Source: Macquaria australasica
Taxonomy: Eukaryota; Chordata; Actinopteri; Centrarchiformes; Percichthyidae
Reading direction: 5' to 3'
Length of the DNA stretch: 64,000 nt
Assembly (NCBI GenBank): GCA_005408345.1
Contig: SEMN01000007.1
Span: 2,330,001 to 2,394,000, forward strand
Shown piece after piece: positions 24,201 through 37,300 of the stretch. The notes under the pieces were generated by a model. The model was not told the DNA's origin. It was given only the letters and a program-made list of their open reading frames with translations, and searched no databases. Numbering within the stretch: the stretch's first letter is position 1; each line of letters starts with the position of its first letter. A program made the translations under genes and the position numbers.

Positions 24201-27200
24201 AAAATTACTATTGCTATTTGTTCTTTTAAAGCTAAAACAGAACTCCAATTATCTGCATTATCTGGCACATTCCTTTAAGCTTTAGTCTGTTGAGCAGCTG
24301 TCAGTGCCTGTGCAAACATTACCAGATGAGGACCCCTGCTGGTTGCCATGTGCAGTATGTCTAAGAATATTAGTCAGCCAAACAGAAATTGATAAAACAC
24401 ACTTGTAAATTTAAATGCCACTCTAACTACGCTGTGATCACACCTGTGGTTTGTTTTCTTGGTTCATTTAGGTTGATTAAACCCAGTCATATGGTTTTAA
24501 TCAACTTAACGCCCCTTTTACCATCAATTTAGTAACTCACAAGCTTAGAGGAACATATGTGATAACACTTTAATAATACAGACAGGTTAGTGCCATATGA
24601 ACACAGAAGGCAAGTGTGCATAAAGTGTGTATAAAAATGAAAAAAAAAAAAATCACCATCACGAATGCAATAACACATCAAATCTTTCAGTAACAGCACA
24701 CAGAATAGTCATCATACTTATTATGTTGCTATTTAAATGCAGTGCTTGATGTATATATGTTTAGCATGAATGAGTGATAAAGCGTGCTTGAATCAGCACA
24801 GGTCATTATTATAATAGGTCACTATGAATGTACTTTAACAGCTATAGTAATGTTTCAGAATTGTATAACTGTTAGAACACAATATGTCGTTTGCGATTGT
24901 TTTTAATGGCATCAACATGCATTATTTTCTTTTACTTGAAGGATTCTAACTCCACTGAACAAATGTGATGTGTTATTTCTGATGTAATAAACATTTGTCG
25001 AACTGAGGAGGATCATTTGTAATTAGGATGGTATTCCATTCAGCTTTTTGTGAATAGAAACCAGCTTATTACATTTGACAAGGCAGGCTACAGTACATTT
25101 TGTTCATAGGCAACACTGTGGAGAGTATTTGAATTACTTATTTAAAGGCACAATTCTTCACTGACCACTAGATGTCTCTTGCTGCATGAGTGAATACCGT
25201 ATCAGTATATTGTTGTCAAATTCTTATGGGAAACATGACACTTTGCTCACATTTTGGCTCATAAGCAGAATGTAGTTTTGCTACATTCCCTGGCAATCAG
25301 ACATGTTAAACATGTCAAATCTTTTAGCATTACAGAAACATTTGCAAAAAGGAATTAGCCAGCTCCATTGTGCTTTTATATGTTTAATCTTCAGCAATTG
25401 CTCTTTAAAATCTGGAGAACAATCTGCTCACTTGTCAACATGCTCATTAGTTTAAACTCCTCTACTGTTTGGTTCAGTAGTCCAATTGTAACTCTAGGTT
25501 GGTAACATTTCCATCAGGCAAACATCAGGCTTGTGGGTTCACGAATAAGTAGAGCAATACCGCAAAAGAATGTTTGAAAGAATAGAAACTACATAAACTC
25601 ACAGTGGGAGTTTTGTAACAAGATGAACTTCACATAATCACAATAAGACGACTCCAGTTCCCACTCACAATCCGCACCAGATCTTACTTCATACTAGGAG
25701 ATGGAAACCTGGCCAAACTTAACAATGCTTGCCCAAGTGGCCAGAAGAAAAGAAAAAAGTCACAAATGTAAATACCATAAAGCATTATCTGTGAAACCTG
25801 TGTTTCTGTGCTTTTTAGAGATCAAAACAATGTACGCTGGAGACGGAGAGAGTTCTGAGAGAGTTCCGCTCCAGAGAGAGACAGAAAGCAGGACTGAGAG
25901 GGTGGGGAGAGGAATGTGCTCTGGTGTGGATGGAGGGAAAACTCTCTCTCTTGTGCTTCGGTAGCGTCTTCTGCGTCACAGCATTGAATTACACCCACAG
26001 CTGGGCAAACCATCTGAATTACTGAGCCCAAACTCCACTATTTAAGGCCATCCAGTCAAAAATACAGATATGCAGGCAATAAAAAAAACAACCTTAAAAT
26101 GATTATTGTGAAGAAAATGGAAGCTTAATAATACATCACTATACTGTAAGATATTTTAAATGTATATGTATTGAGCACAGACATACAAAGTGCATAACAA
26201 CAGAAGCATAATTAGGACAAGTTGGGCTTAAAAGCAAAGAATCATCCCAGTTTTTCTTCATAACTTTTTAAGCTACTCCCTGTATATATGAGGAATCACT
26301 AAGTAAGACATACTGTACTGTCGTCCTGTAAACTTGGCACTAATCATTTTGATTTTGAAGAGGCAATGTAGGAATTAAGAAAGCAGCTAAATCACAGGTC
26401 AAAAATCGAGGCGAGAAAACCTGCCTTCACGTGGCTTGCCAAACAGTTTCAGCTCAAGTTTAGCATGACATTGTTTGGAAGAAAACCCACGAGTGATTGC
26501 CAAGGCAGGGAAGTCCCACTAATTGTTATTCACAGTTGGCTTGACGGCAGTGGTGAAAGTTGGCTTTATATTTGGCACAAGTATGCGAGAAAAATACAAC
26601 AATTAAACAAGAATACGATACTGATCTGGGCTTTCCAAAGACAACATTCATCAAAGAGGAGAGGATGTGAAAACACACTTTCGTCTCATAACTACACTGA
26701 AATTTGAGTAGTGCATCACAATGCATGAAACTAGACTAGTGATCAATACACTTATATTTACTGATAAAACAGGCGTGGGTAGGTACATCAGATTACAATC
26801 ACTTTATCAAATGAATCATCTGTAACAGGATCCGTTAACAAAACCCAGTAATGTATTCTGATTAAATTCAAATGACTTTGCCAGATTTGGGGTATGATGC
26901 TGATTAAAGAGAAACTGAAAAAACACAAAAGTCTGGGAAATGTTTTTCAGGTTAGTATGTAGACAAATCTTCACGAAGACAGAACCAGGGCCGGTTTGTA
27001 TGAAGCCGCAGTACATTTTTGATGAAACTTCTACGAATTATGCTCCGATTCTTACAGTTAAGAAAACTTTGCTTAGAAAGACAATAAATAACAAAGCAAA
27101 GAAAGTACAAATCAAAATGATTCTTCATATGTAAACTTGCCGATTATCTTTTTATGGAAATGCTTCATTTTTAGGTCAACCTTTGACACAAGACACAATT

Positions 27201-27846
27201 AAGTGTATCATTGAATAACATAAAAACATTTTCTAGCACCTCCACAGATGGTTCTCACTTAAAATAGTTACTTTATCATTTTTTAAATGTCTTACATAAG
27301 CTTTCCTCTTGCATGCTGCAATATAATGAAGTATATATAATGTTTTCTATAAGGCATGATGGGTAATCTTAATCATGACAAGGTGTGATGCATTACTTTT
27401 AGCTTCTTCATACAAAGCTTCTCAGTCTTACTTTTTTTCACTAGATGTTTTTTACTCATAAGTCAAAGTATAGGACCATTTCTTAGAAGTTTTATACATA
27501 CCGGCCCTGGTTTGTTATTACAAATATTATGTTAGCGATTGCCATGGGGACCCTAGAAGTTTGAAGCCACACCCCTTTGCTTTGTCATTTTTAACAACCA
27601 TCTGTAATCAGAATACATTATTCCTCCCATAATGTGACAGAATACAGTTACGTATCCCCAACATTGACACTACACTATAGACATATTGCACAACAAAATC
27701 TTCATAAACATTTGAAAACACCGACAAAGTCAAAGAATTCATGGCATCTTGCTTTTCTTCTCTTTTCTTTCTTTTTTTGACAATTTAACAATAGGGAACT
27801 CATTGAGGAAGTGCTTGAAAATATCATTCAAACAAAACACTCTTAT
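21236..27846. other. Intergenic region phospho1-vat1, including the vat1 3' UTR; no genes seen
   Basis: 6.6 kb of AT-rich sequence. No exon with coding character or splice signals was recognised on either strand. The portion next to 27847 must contain the vat1 3' UTR (transcribed minus), but I could not pick a canonical AATAAA close by, so its end is unknown. Palindromic TACATACATGTACATG occurs at about 22898. There are no obvious transposon ends. Confidence 0.5.
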
Positions 27847-28038
27847 TCAATTTTTCTCTGCTTGAACTTCCTCTGTGGCTTCTTCTTTCTTCTCCTGGAC
27901 GGCAGCTTCAGTTTTTTCCACATTTTCTACCGGCTCGGGGTCGGACTTTGGCTTCTCTTCCTCCTTCTTAGTTTCAGGAAGAAGGATGACTTTCCCAATG
28001 TTTTGGCGTTCGTGCATGCGCCTCATGGCATCCGCCAC
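27847..28038 (-). CDS. vat1: vat1 exon 6 (residues 366-428 and stop)
   Basis: Acceptor TTTTCTCAG, then VADAMRRMHERQNIGKVILL, which closes the catalytic fold. About 40 residues rich in Glu, Lys, Val and Pro follow (KKEEEKPKSDPEP, EKKEEATEEVQAEKN), then TGA at 27847-27849. The tail looks disordered and charged. Confidence 0.95.
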   Translation of the reverse strand: MADAMRRMHERQNIGKVILLPETKKEEEKPKSDPEPVENVEKTEAAVQEKKEEATEEVQAEKN

Positions 28039-31000
28039 CTGAGAAAAGACAGAGGAGCAGAACGGATGTGCACAATAGGTTTTTTTCTCTGTGATTCTCT
28101 AAAGTGAGTCACTAAAACCCTGAAAATAAATCTGTAGCTGCAGAAAAGTTTCTCAGTGAGCAACAACAGAAAATTCTTATTTTATTGGACAGGTCGAAGG
28201 TGTTAGACTGAACACTTAAACCTGCATTAATTCATTTTTTGGCCATTTGTGGGCAGCACAAAGTAAGCGGTAAACACAACATCAACATATATTCACCTTA
28301 TAATGTATATTATAATATTCACTCTCCTTTTAGCTCTGTTTTGGTCTCCACTAATTCCTGAGGGAAATATCTGGCTCTTTAGCTGCTAAATACTCGACTA
28401 TGTTCACCAGCTAGTCACCAACTTTGTCTGTCTGCCGTTTGTCTCTGGGCAGGTAGCGCACAGTGGGTTTATCAGAGCTTTTCCGACTGAAACAGCTGCC
28501 TGATCCATCTGGAAATTATGCTGATGAGAGTGAATGAAAACAGTAAAGCTGTAAAACCAAAACAATGAGCTGTAGAGGTGAGGGGAACTGCAGAGTCGGG
28601 TGATAATTCTCCCTGGGTTCACCCCAACATGTGACATCTTTGACACATTGTTACCCATTGTTAATATAGAAGTATCGACTGGAGCAGCTTTAATGAAAGT
28701 GTGAACAAAAACAGGCTCCTTGAGTCATCAATCAGGTCGCTTGTTATTGTTATACGGATGTGTATTTTTGCCTTGATGCAATTTGTGCTTTAAAAATTGT
28801 TACTGCTTAATTAACATTTTTTTCCGTCTTGCTTTTTAACATTTTAGGATTATGTTGGAAATATGTGTAATCCCTTGGATTTAATACCTCTTGTGGATCC
28901 ATAAATAAATCCAATCCATCAAAAACAACAGATTATGTTTCCTTGACAAATTAAAGATAATCTTCTAAAGACTATATTAATTGGGCCAGTTGTGTGTCAA
29001 CATGAGCACACGCTAATGACTGATTAGTCAAAGTGAGGAGTTAGATTAATGAAAACAATGGCTATCTATGCCATGTATCTCTGCCATAAGTCATCTGCAC
29101 TTCCTATCATTTCCTGCCTCAGCTATCCGTTTCCTGCTTGCAAACACACAGCCAGGATTGGCTTGTATCACACTCCTGTCTATCCTTGAAGCCAGATAAC
29201 TGAGAAACTCAAAACAAAGATATCCCCGTAAGTAGTGGATGCCACGGCAACAATTTAGACTGTCACCTAGCAACGGCCCTTAAGCAGCAACTCATCTGAT
29301 GGGGGGGGGGGGGGGGGGTTGCTCATCTACCACACATGAGTGATGGAAAAGAGGAAAACACCAGGGTTTTTTCTTAGGTTGTGACGCACAGAAGCTTCAG
29401 TGGAGCTCCCGTTTTACTCCCACAGTGGATCTACATTCATCCCATGTCTGTGAATACTTGCAGAGGAGAAAACATTTTTGCATTCAAACCATTAACACAT
29501 TTTTCGACATGTTGGGAAATACGCTTATCTGCTTTCTTGCCCAGGGTTAGATGAGAAGATCAACACCACTCTCATGTCTGTATGATAAATATGTAGCTGG
29601 AGCCAGCAGGTGGTTAGCTTAGCTTAGCATAAAGACTGAAAACAAGGGGAAACAGCTAGCCTGGCTCTGTCCAAAAGGTAACAAAATCCGCCTGCAAGCA
29701 TGTTTAAAGCTCACTAATTAACACGTTATATCTCCTTTGTTTAATCCGTACAAAAACCAAAGTATAAAACGTTGCAGAGGTTATGTGCTGGACTATTTCT
29801 TGGACGGGAGCAGTTGCCAGGCAACCAGTGGAGACTCCAGAAGTCACTGCACCCGGCCAAGAAATTGTCCGATACATAACCCACCATAAGACTGTGAATT
29901 TGTTATGTTAACATGTTAATTACTGAGTTTTAGAGGAGTGGAAAAGTGGATTGTTGTTCGTTGATGTGTTTCCAGCCTTATTGCTAAGCTAAGATAACTG
30001 TCTCCTGGCAGTAGCTTCATATTTACCATATAGAGAAGAGAGTGGGATCAATCTTCTTGGCAAGAAAGAGAATAACCGTATTTTCCAAAATGCCAAACTT
30101 GCAAATCAGCGAGATATCCACTATCATTTTATTTCTTTTAATTTTTAAAGCCATCTTAACAGTCTTGCCTTTAATTGACAAGAACAGTAAAGAAAAGTAA
30201 AGGTAGATCCTGTTTCACCTCCGCCCAAACAGTGCTATCATGCATGGCTTAAAAAGTAGTACCTCTTTCACATTGTATATTTAAAACATGATCAAACTAA
30301 CCTCCTCAAAGTGATGGCATGAGTCAATGCGGGGCTTGATCTTTCCCTGCCCATAGAGCTCCAGCAGCTTGAACATAGTCCTGCTAATGAGCTGGTCATC
30401 AGTGATGTAGCCCAGGTGGAAGCCGCAGATGGCCTTGTTGGCCTGCATCAGTTTCAGCGTGTTGAGAGAGAGCTGGTTGTACCAGGTCTTTGCCATGGCC
30501 AACAGGTTCTTCTTCTGGCCTGTCACACAGTTGGCCGCACCTAGAATGACAGACAATAGAATAGATTAATAACCATGCAGCGAAGAATTTTTAAATTAGA
30601 TGGTGAAAGCGTCTTTAATTAAGCTGTGTCCCAATACAATTTTAGCACTGCAACAGGGACCTGGGCTGAAGCTGGCCTTTGGATTTCTTTTTTTTTTTGA
30701 GTATACTTACAGTATACAGTATGTACTATATGCTTATTTTCACAATATTTTTAGTAAGTATACAAGAAATCAATGTACAAGATGTGCATCGACAGACGTC
30801 AATCAAATTGCAACCATGGAAATCCAATTCAACTTTACAAAGAGAAAACAATCATTCACACTTAATGTTATGTGTTTTTTCCAGTGGAATACGGAAATAT
30901 TGTTCTCTTTTTATTTTGAGTGAGATTTCTTTGGGAGATGTGAGCGTGAGAGTCGTATCTGATTGTTATCTATGATGATAGTAAAAGTAGCAATACTGCA

Positions 31001-34000
31001 TTACAAGTAAAAGTCCTCTAATGAAAATGTCACTTAAAAGTACATAAGTATTATTGGCAAAATGTACTTAGAGTATAAAAGAAAGATACTCATAATGCAT
31101 AAAAATGGCCCCTGTAAGTGTAATATTACAGTATATTATTGGATTATTTTTACTGATGCATTAATGTACAAGTAGCATTTTACTGTTGTGTCTTTATTTC
31201 CCTCTGAATTGTAGTGGAGTAGAAGTATACAGTAGCATGAAATGGAAATACTCAAGTAAAGTACGAGTACCTCAAATTTGTACTTATGTACAGTACTTGA
31301 ATACATATACTTAGTTACTTCCCACCTCTGTTAGATACTATTCAAGTCCATTTATTTTTGATAAAATGATGCAAAACAGCATCATTACAATTAGTTAAAA
31401 TGTAAGTCAATCAAGTAAAATAAAGCTAAAATGCAAATACATTAAGGCAGACTCAACAAATGCATTAAAACATGTTTTTCTGTTAAATGTCTTACCAAAG
31501 ACTATAAGCGTGCCCAAAGGTTTCAACAAACTAAAGCCTTTTTGGGTGTCTGAACCACCAAGTGGGTCGAGGACGATGTCCACTCCTGCAGAGAGACAAA
31601 ATTTAAAAAAGGGAACGATGAGGAGCTTTTTATGTCTCTACATCAACTTGATATTCAAGAAACAAAAGACACTGAAATATTGTTAACATGAAATATTCAG
31701 ACAAGAAAGATAAGGATTTGTGTTGTTTGTGCTAAAACACTACAATGTTGTGGGTGTTGTCTCACCCTTCGGGCTGATTTTGCGGATTTCTTCCACGTAG
31801 TCTTTGGTGCGGTAGTCGATGGGGTGAGTAACCCCGCCTTGGGCAATGGTCTCATGTTTGGAGGCTGATGCCGTGCCAAAAACAGTCACATCCTGCACAG
31901 TCTGACACAGCTGGGTAACAGCGATACCAACACCACCTATGGATGTTCAGACCAGCACCACGAAGAGAAATGAGAAAGGTGGCAACTGCAGGTGTTTCAC
32001 TTTTCACAGCAGAGCTTTTCAACCTCTGTGATCCCTCTCTGAGACACTCAGCGATTTAATCATCAAACAGTGAAAGGCTTTAAGTGCTCTGTTAGCCCAG
32101 TGTTGATCTAATAGAAAGAACAGCTGAATACAGCTACTTCCTGGGTGACTCATACCTGCTTTACTAAGAACCTAATAAAGACCAGAGTTGACTGAACACA
32201 CTGTTCCACTCATAATACCTTCACCAAGGATGTGTTGTATGTTTTCTAAATGGAACCATATTATTTAACTATTATTATTTATTATAATCATTTCTGTTTT
32301 GGTGGATTTTTATTTTAATATTATGAATCATGATACAAAATTTAGACCTAAGCTATGAACAGGTGATTTGCTACAACTAAACAAATAACAGAAGATTTTA
32401 TTCAAATCTGGATGCATCTTTTGGTATCTTATTAATGATTTTTTTTGTCATTTCCTTTTGTAGAAAACTGAGCATAGTTATGCACATATCACTATTCGTG
32501 CAAGGCTATTAACAGTCAGTATCAACCAAATCCACAGGTTAGATTTTATTGAGACAGAGTGTTCTGATCCATTTTTACCAGATTATTTGGGATTAAAACA
32601 TCTCATTATAGTGGTCTTTGCAATTAAACAACAACCTCTTCAACCCCACTGATCCACCAGCGGCTCAGTCATTCGAAACTCATGCTGTGCAGCCAAACAT
32701 TGTTCAAAACGCCCAGAACTTTCTTTTAACTTCTAGTGGAGATACCAAACTTTCTAAAAGATATCAATTATGTCCAGCTGAATTTGGGGGAAAATGTGAA
32801 TGAAATGATGCACCAAAAAAAAGAATATTTCCATTTGATGGAATGATGCAGATGTAAAATAAATGGGTATATTTCACTCTGTGTAAGCATAAGTGAGTGT
32901 TGGAACAAGTGGATACAGAATATTCAGTATATGTGTTGCTGTAAGACATGGAAAACTGGATTTTAAGGGGTTAAAATCTCATACATGTCCGGTAGATTAA
33001 ACAGTGGTGGGATTACAGTCAGATTCATTCCTAATAACTCCAGTGGCAGTAGTGGCATTACATTCAGCTCTACAGTGGTTGGTGATGTGATTTCAGGATG
33101 GCAGAGACCTTGGAAGACAGAGGAACAAACAGCTGAAAAGCAGTCTCTATGGCCTTGCACAGTTTAACAGTGAATGTTTTATGGCTGCCTGGGTGTGCGG
33201 GCTCACCAGTAATCCTCCCTGCCCTCTTCTTCACCCTGGTGCTCGAGTGGCTGATTCATACAGGTCAGCTGACAGCCCCCCGCCCACTCAACACTGTAAC
33301 ATGGCCTTTGAGAGGGGGGATGCAGGAGAGAACTAGACCGTGATGGTGGATGCTGACAGTAACTGACCACTTAGACTCGAGAGTGGTTGACAAATACTGA
33401 GCTATCTGAGTTACTGCGGCGTTAACATCTTTTAAACATTTAATCTTGAATACAGCCTTTAATAAATAACTTCAAACAAACAAAAGCTAAAGATGACAAA
33501 AATGGCATGAAGAATTGTGACTATTTAAAAAGGCAAAGAAGCCATTTGAGTTGGCATGCAAAGCTGTAGTATATTGAATACATAGTAAATTGTTGCAACA
33601 TAGATGCTGCAAATAATTGCTTAAAAGAACCAATGTATAACAAATCATCTACCCACTACCATCTGAATTTTAAGTGCTGGGAAATTACGCTTTTCTGTCG
33701 TAACTAGTGACCACAAAGCAAGCTTTTAATTTGAAAAAAAAAAATCTCTAATTTATCTATGCTCACAATTTTGAACATAAACTGTCAAAATTCACAGCAC
33801 CACGATGTTTCACCTGTTTCAGGAACATGTGTGGTTGTGTCTCTACTGCTCAGGTTAAAATATTGCTATACAGTCCATATTAATAAATCCCATAATATAT
33901 ATATATAAAATTTAATTTTTTTAAAATTTATTCTGGTTCTAGCTAAAATAAGATTGTGGCTAACCAATAACCACTGGGATTTTGGAAAGTGAATGAAACG

Positions 34001-34363
34001 TCTTCACCTTTTTCTAACCGAGTCCCGCCCACCTCATCCCAAAAAAACACAAATACAGAAATCTCTAATGTGAAATAACCCAAACAGTTCTAATGTTAGA
34101 AGATGGGAGTTCCTGTTGGATCCCATCACTCAGAGTAAGAAACTGATTGAGAAAATGTGTTTTCAGGGCCTTTAAATATGCATATCAATGCTGTGATTAA
34201 TGTAATACTACTAGGACCTTGGTTATTTCAACACCTGGACACACAATCCTCTACAGTAAATGTGACATAATTGCTTGTTACGGTGTTGGAGCCCCTTATT
34301 GAAATGTCAGGTGTTGCCAAAGCAACCATCATGATAATGATCCTGTTTGCCATTTTATGAACA

Positions 34364-34394
<31 letters not shown>

Positions 34395-37300
34395 TCACCT
34401 ATGACCCACTGGTCTCTCGGCGGATGATTTTTCAGCACAGAAATGCGACTGCATTCAGAGAAGTGATTAGTGACCTGGAGCGAACGAGCTGTGTGACTCT
34501 CCACAGGTTACCCTGGGGGAGATGTTTGTCATACTTCACAATGAAATCATGGGGGAGACGGTCTGTCCAACTGTACAACATGGTGGAGACATGGACCACT
34601 GATCTAGGAGATTCACATTCACAGATTTGATTAATTTCTTCAAATATATTTTAATCATAAATAGAATAGGGCTGCGACTAACAATTATTTTCACTATCGA
34701 TTAATGTTTATTTTCTTTTATTATCCATTAATCGGTTCATATATGAAATGTCAGAAATATAGAAAAATGGCCATCACAATTTTCATTTGTCCAAGCTGAC
34801 ATCTTCACATTGTTTGTTTTGCCCAACTAAGTCCAAAATTAAAAGATATTACATTTAAGAAGGTGTAACTAGCTGTAATGTTTGCTTGATAAATGACTTA
34901 AACTGATTAAATGATCACAAATGTTGCCAATTTATTTTCTGTGGATCATCTATTCAATTCATTGGTTAATGGCTTCAGCACTAAATGGCACTGATTCTGC
35001 AGCATATGGATTCAAACACCTATGGGAAGTGCCACCTTATTTGTTTTACCACATTTAAAGAAACAGTATTTAGCAGCCAGTAATAGAGAAGAGAAGCAAA
35101 ACTTAAAGTTTTTAACTTGTTGGATTTCACTGTGACTTCCAGGAATGATGAATCTCATTATTATATCGTCATGTTTTCAAGTGACACTGATTAACCCAGG
35201 TAAAGGGCATTTGTTTGTGTGTCAGACTCCACTGATTTTATTTGGACAAAACTGGGGGGAATGATGCAGTATTCAAAATAACACTCACTGCATTGGGTTT
35301 TCAGTATGTGTCTTACCTGCTGCCATGTGGATAAGAACACTCTTGCCCGGCCTCACATTGGCCATCTCAAACAGCATCATGTAGGCGGTCAAATAGTTCA
35401 CGGGAAGAGCAGCACCTTCCTCAAAGCTCATCTGCTCGGGCATGGGGAAGGTGAGGTTAGCGGACACAACAACCACTTCCTGCCACATGCCACTGCGGCT
35501 CAGCATGATGACACGATCCCCCACCTAAGGGAGGACAGAGGAAGCGGGATGGGGGACCAAGTTACTGAGGGGATCTTGGTGGTGGTGATGTGGGAGTCTA
35601 ACTGAAACACTTCATAGCAGCAGAAATGTTTATTTCCTTATGTTTATCAAGCTCTTGACATCAGCTTAACATCAGAAATTTAAAGGGTTGGTTCACCCAA
35701 GTTACTGAAAAACATATTTTCTTACTTACCTCTATGGTATCTAGCCATACAGATAATTTAAAAGGAATGGTATGGTAAAAATGGAATTTCATTTGTGGTG
35801 TTCACAATATTGATAAATTATATTTAAACAGTCTACAGCCATGATTTCATGTACTTTAGGTGAGCTGACTCTTTAAGGCTGTGAAGGGAAGAGAATAAGA
35901 CAAGAAGTAAGTAGCAACCGCCTCGTCCATGAGTTTCTCGTGTCATCCGCCACAAGGCTTTTGTCTTGTGCATCCAGTGCTGTAAAATGGGAAATTGAGG
36001 TCAAGCGGGCAGGAAGTCATCTGATGTATATTTGACATGATATGACATAAGGGCCAGTTGTTACACTGCTGCTCTCTGCTCTGTCAACACACACATTCAT
36101 CCTTACAAAAGGAATGATTTTACAGTAGTCACCTTCTGAAAGTTGGCCAGTAACTAAACACAAACTCCTTCAAATGTTTAATGGGTTCATAAGGACGACA
36201 TTTGAACTACTGAAATTATGATTATTTTCATTATCGATTAATATTTTCTTGACTGATTTATTGGTATATGCCTATAAAACGTCAAAACAAAAAAGTGAAA
36301 AATTACAATCACAGTTTCCCAAGATGGTGTCTTCAAATTGTTTGATTTGTCCGACCAACATTTTAAAACCCAAATATATTTGATTTTCATATAGCAGCAA
36401 ATCCTCACATTTGAGAAGCTGGAACCAGTAAACATTTTGTATTTTTTCTTTAAAAAGTGACTGAAACGATACATTTTCCTGAGACTGACTGAAGGTTTCA
36501 GCTCTAACTAAAATACATCGCTTTGGTTGCATTTTGAGAATGAAATATTATTTGTACAGACAGGCCTATTGTGAAATTTCTCCAGTTTATGTTTGGCTTT
36601 TCTTTCTCTCTACATCATTCTTTTTTTAGAAATCACGAGTCCAGAAATCTTGCTCACATCCAACTCAGACATGTTACATGTATTTTAAACAAGATTACAT
36701 AAAACCTGCTGCGTGTGCCTGAACTGTTTCTGTTCACTGGAGCTCACACAAGGGGTCTTATGGGAAATGTGGTTCCCATATTTGTGTGCTGCTTTCTTCC
36801 AGAGACGCGCTGGTGTAAAAGTGAAGGGCACAGGAAAGAAGTCTGATCTGATTGTGAATGCAGCCCTGCTTCCTGTTAAAAACAGCCTCAAGAGCTCCAA
36901 GCCACACCCACTTCCTGATGCATACAAACCCATGACAATAAACAGACGATACACACACACAAATATTTACACACACATGCACAGACAGTAAATACAGAAA
37001 CACACAAACACGTTTTGCATACGCCTGTTGCAGTGAGATAACTCCAACAGCTCCAGTCTGTATGTTTTAACTTCCACCTCAGATGACATGCTCCTTCTTG
37101 GGTTGGTTAAATTTCTCAACCCTTGGTCTTGTGAAACACTTTCAAACCCCCCCCCCCTGGATGAACTCAAAAACGCATGATAGCCAATTTAAAAAAAGGC
37201 TGAGCTCAGTTCCTGGAGAGCCGACATGAAGTGAGGTAACTGAAATGATGTTTGAAGTAGGACAGTGAAGTTTGTGTGGAAACGAACTGAATCAGTCACT

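Larger units (their letters stand above)
28039..30301 (-). other. vat1 intron 5, filled largely by repeats
   Basis: A 2.26-kb intron with two MITEs of different families, a G18 homopolymer and otherwise unremarkable DNA. No exon is missed: the flanking coding phases join directly. Confidence 0.85.
31937..35316 (-). other. vat1 intron 2; no additional exon seen
   Basis: 3.38 kb. The phase-1 exons on either side join directly. It contains a CA microsatellite, one ATTAATCG-family MITE and otherwise unassigned sequence. The stretches at 33160-33360 and 34400-34630 are somewhat richer in GC, but I find no gene in them. Confidence 0.8.

Noticed and set aside
30600..30975. Plus-strand open frames of about 100 residues in vat1 intron 4
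   Set aside because: AT-rich Phe/Tyr/Ser composition, antisense within an intron and overlapping a dispersed repeat.
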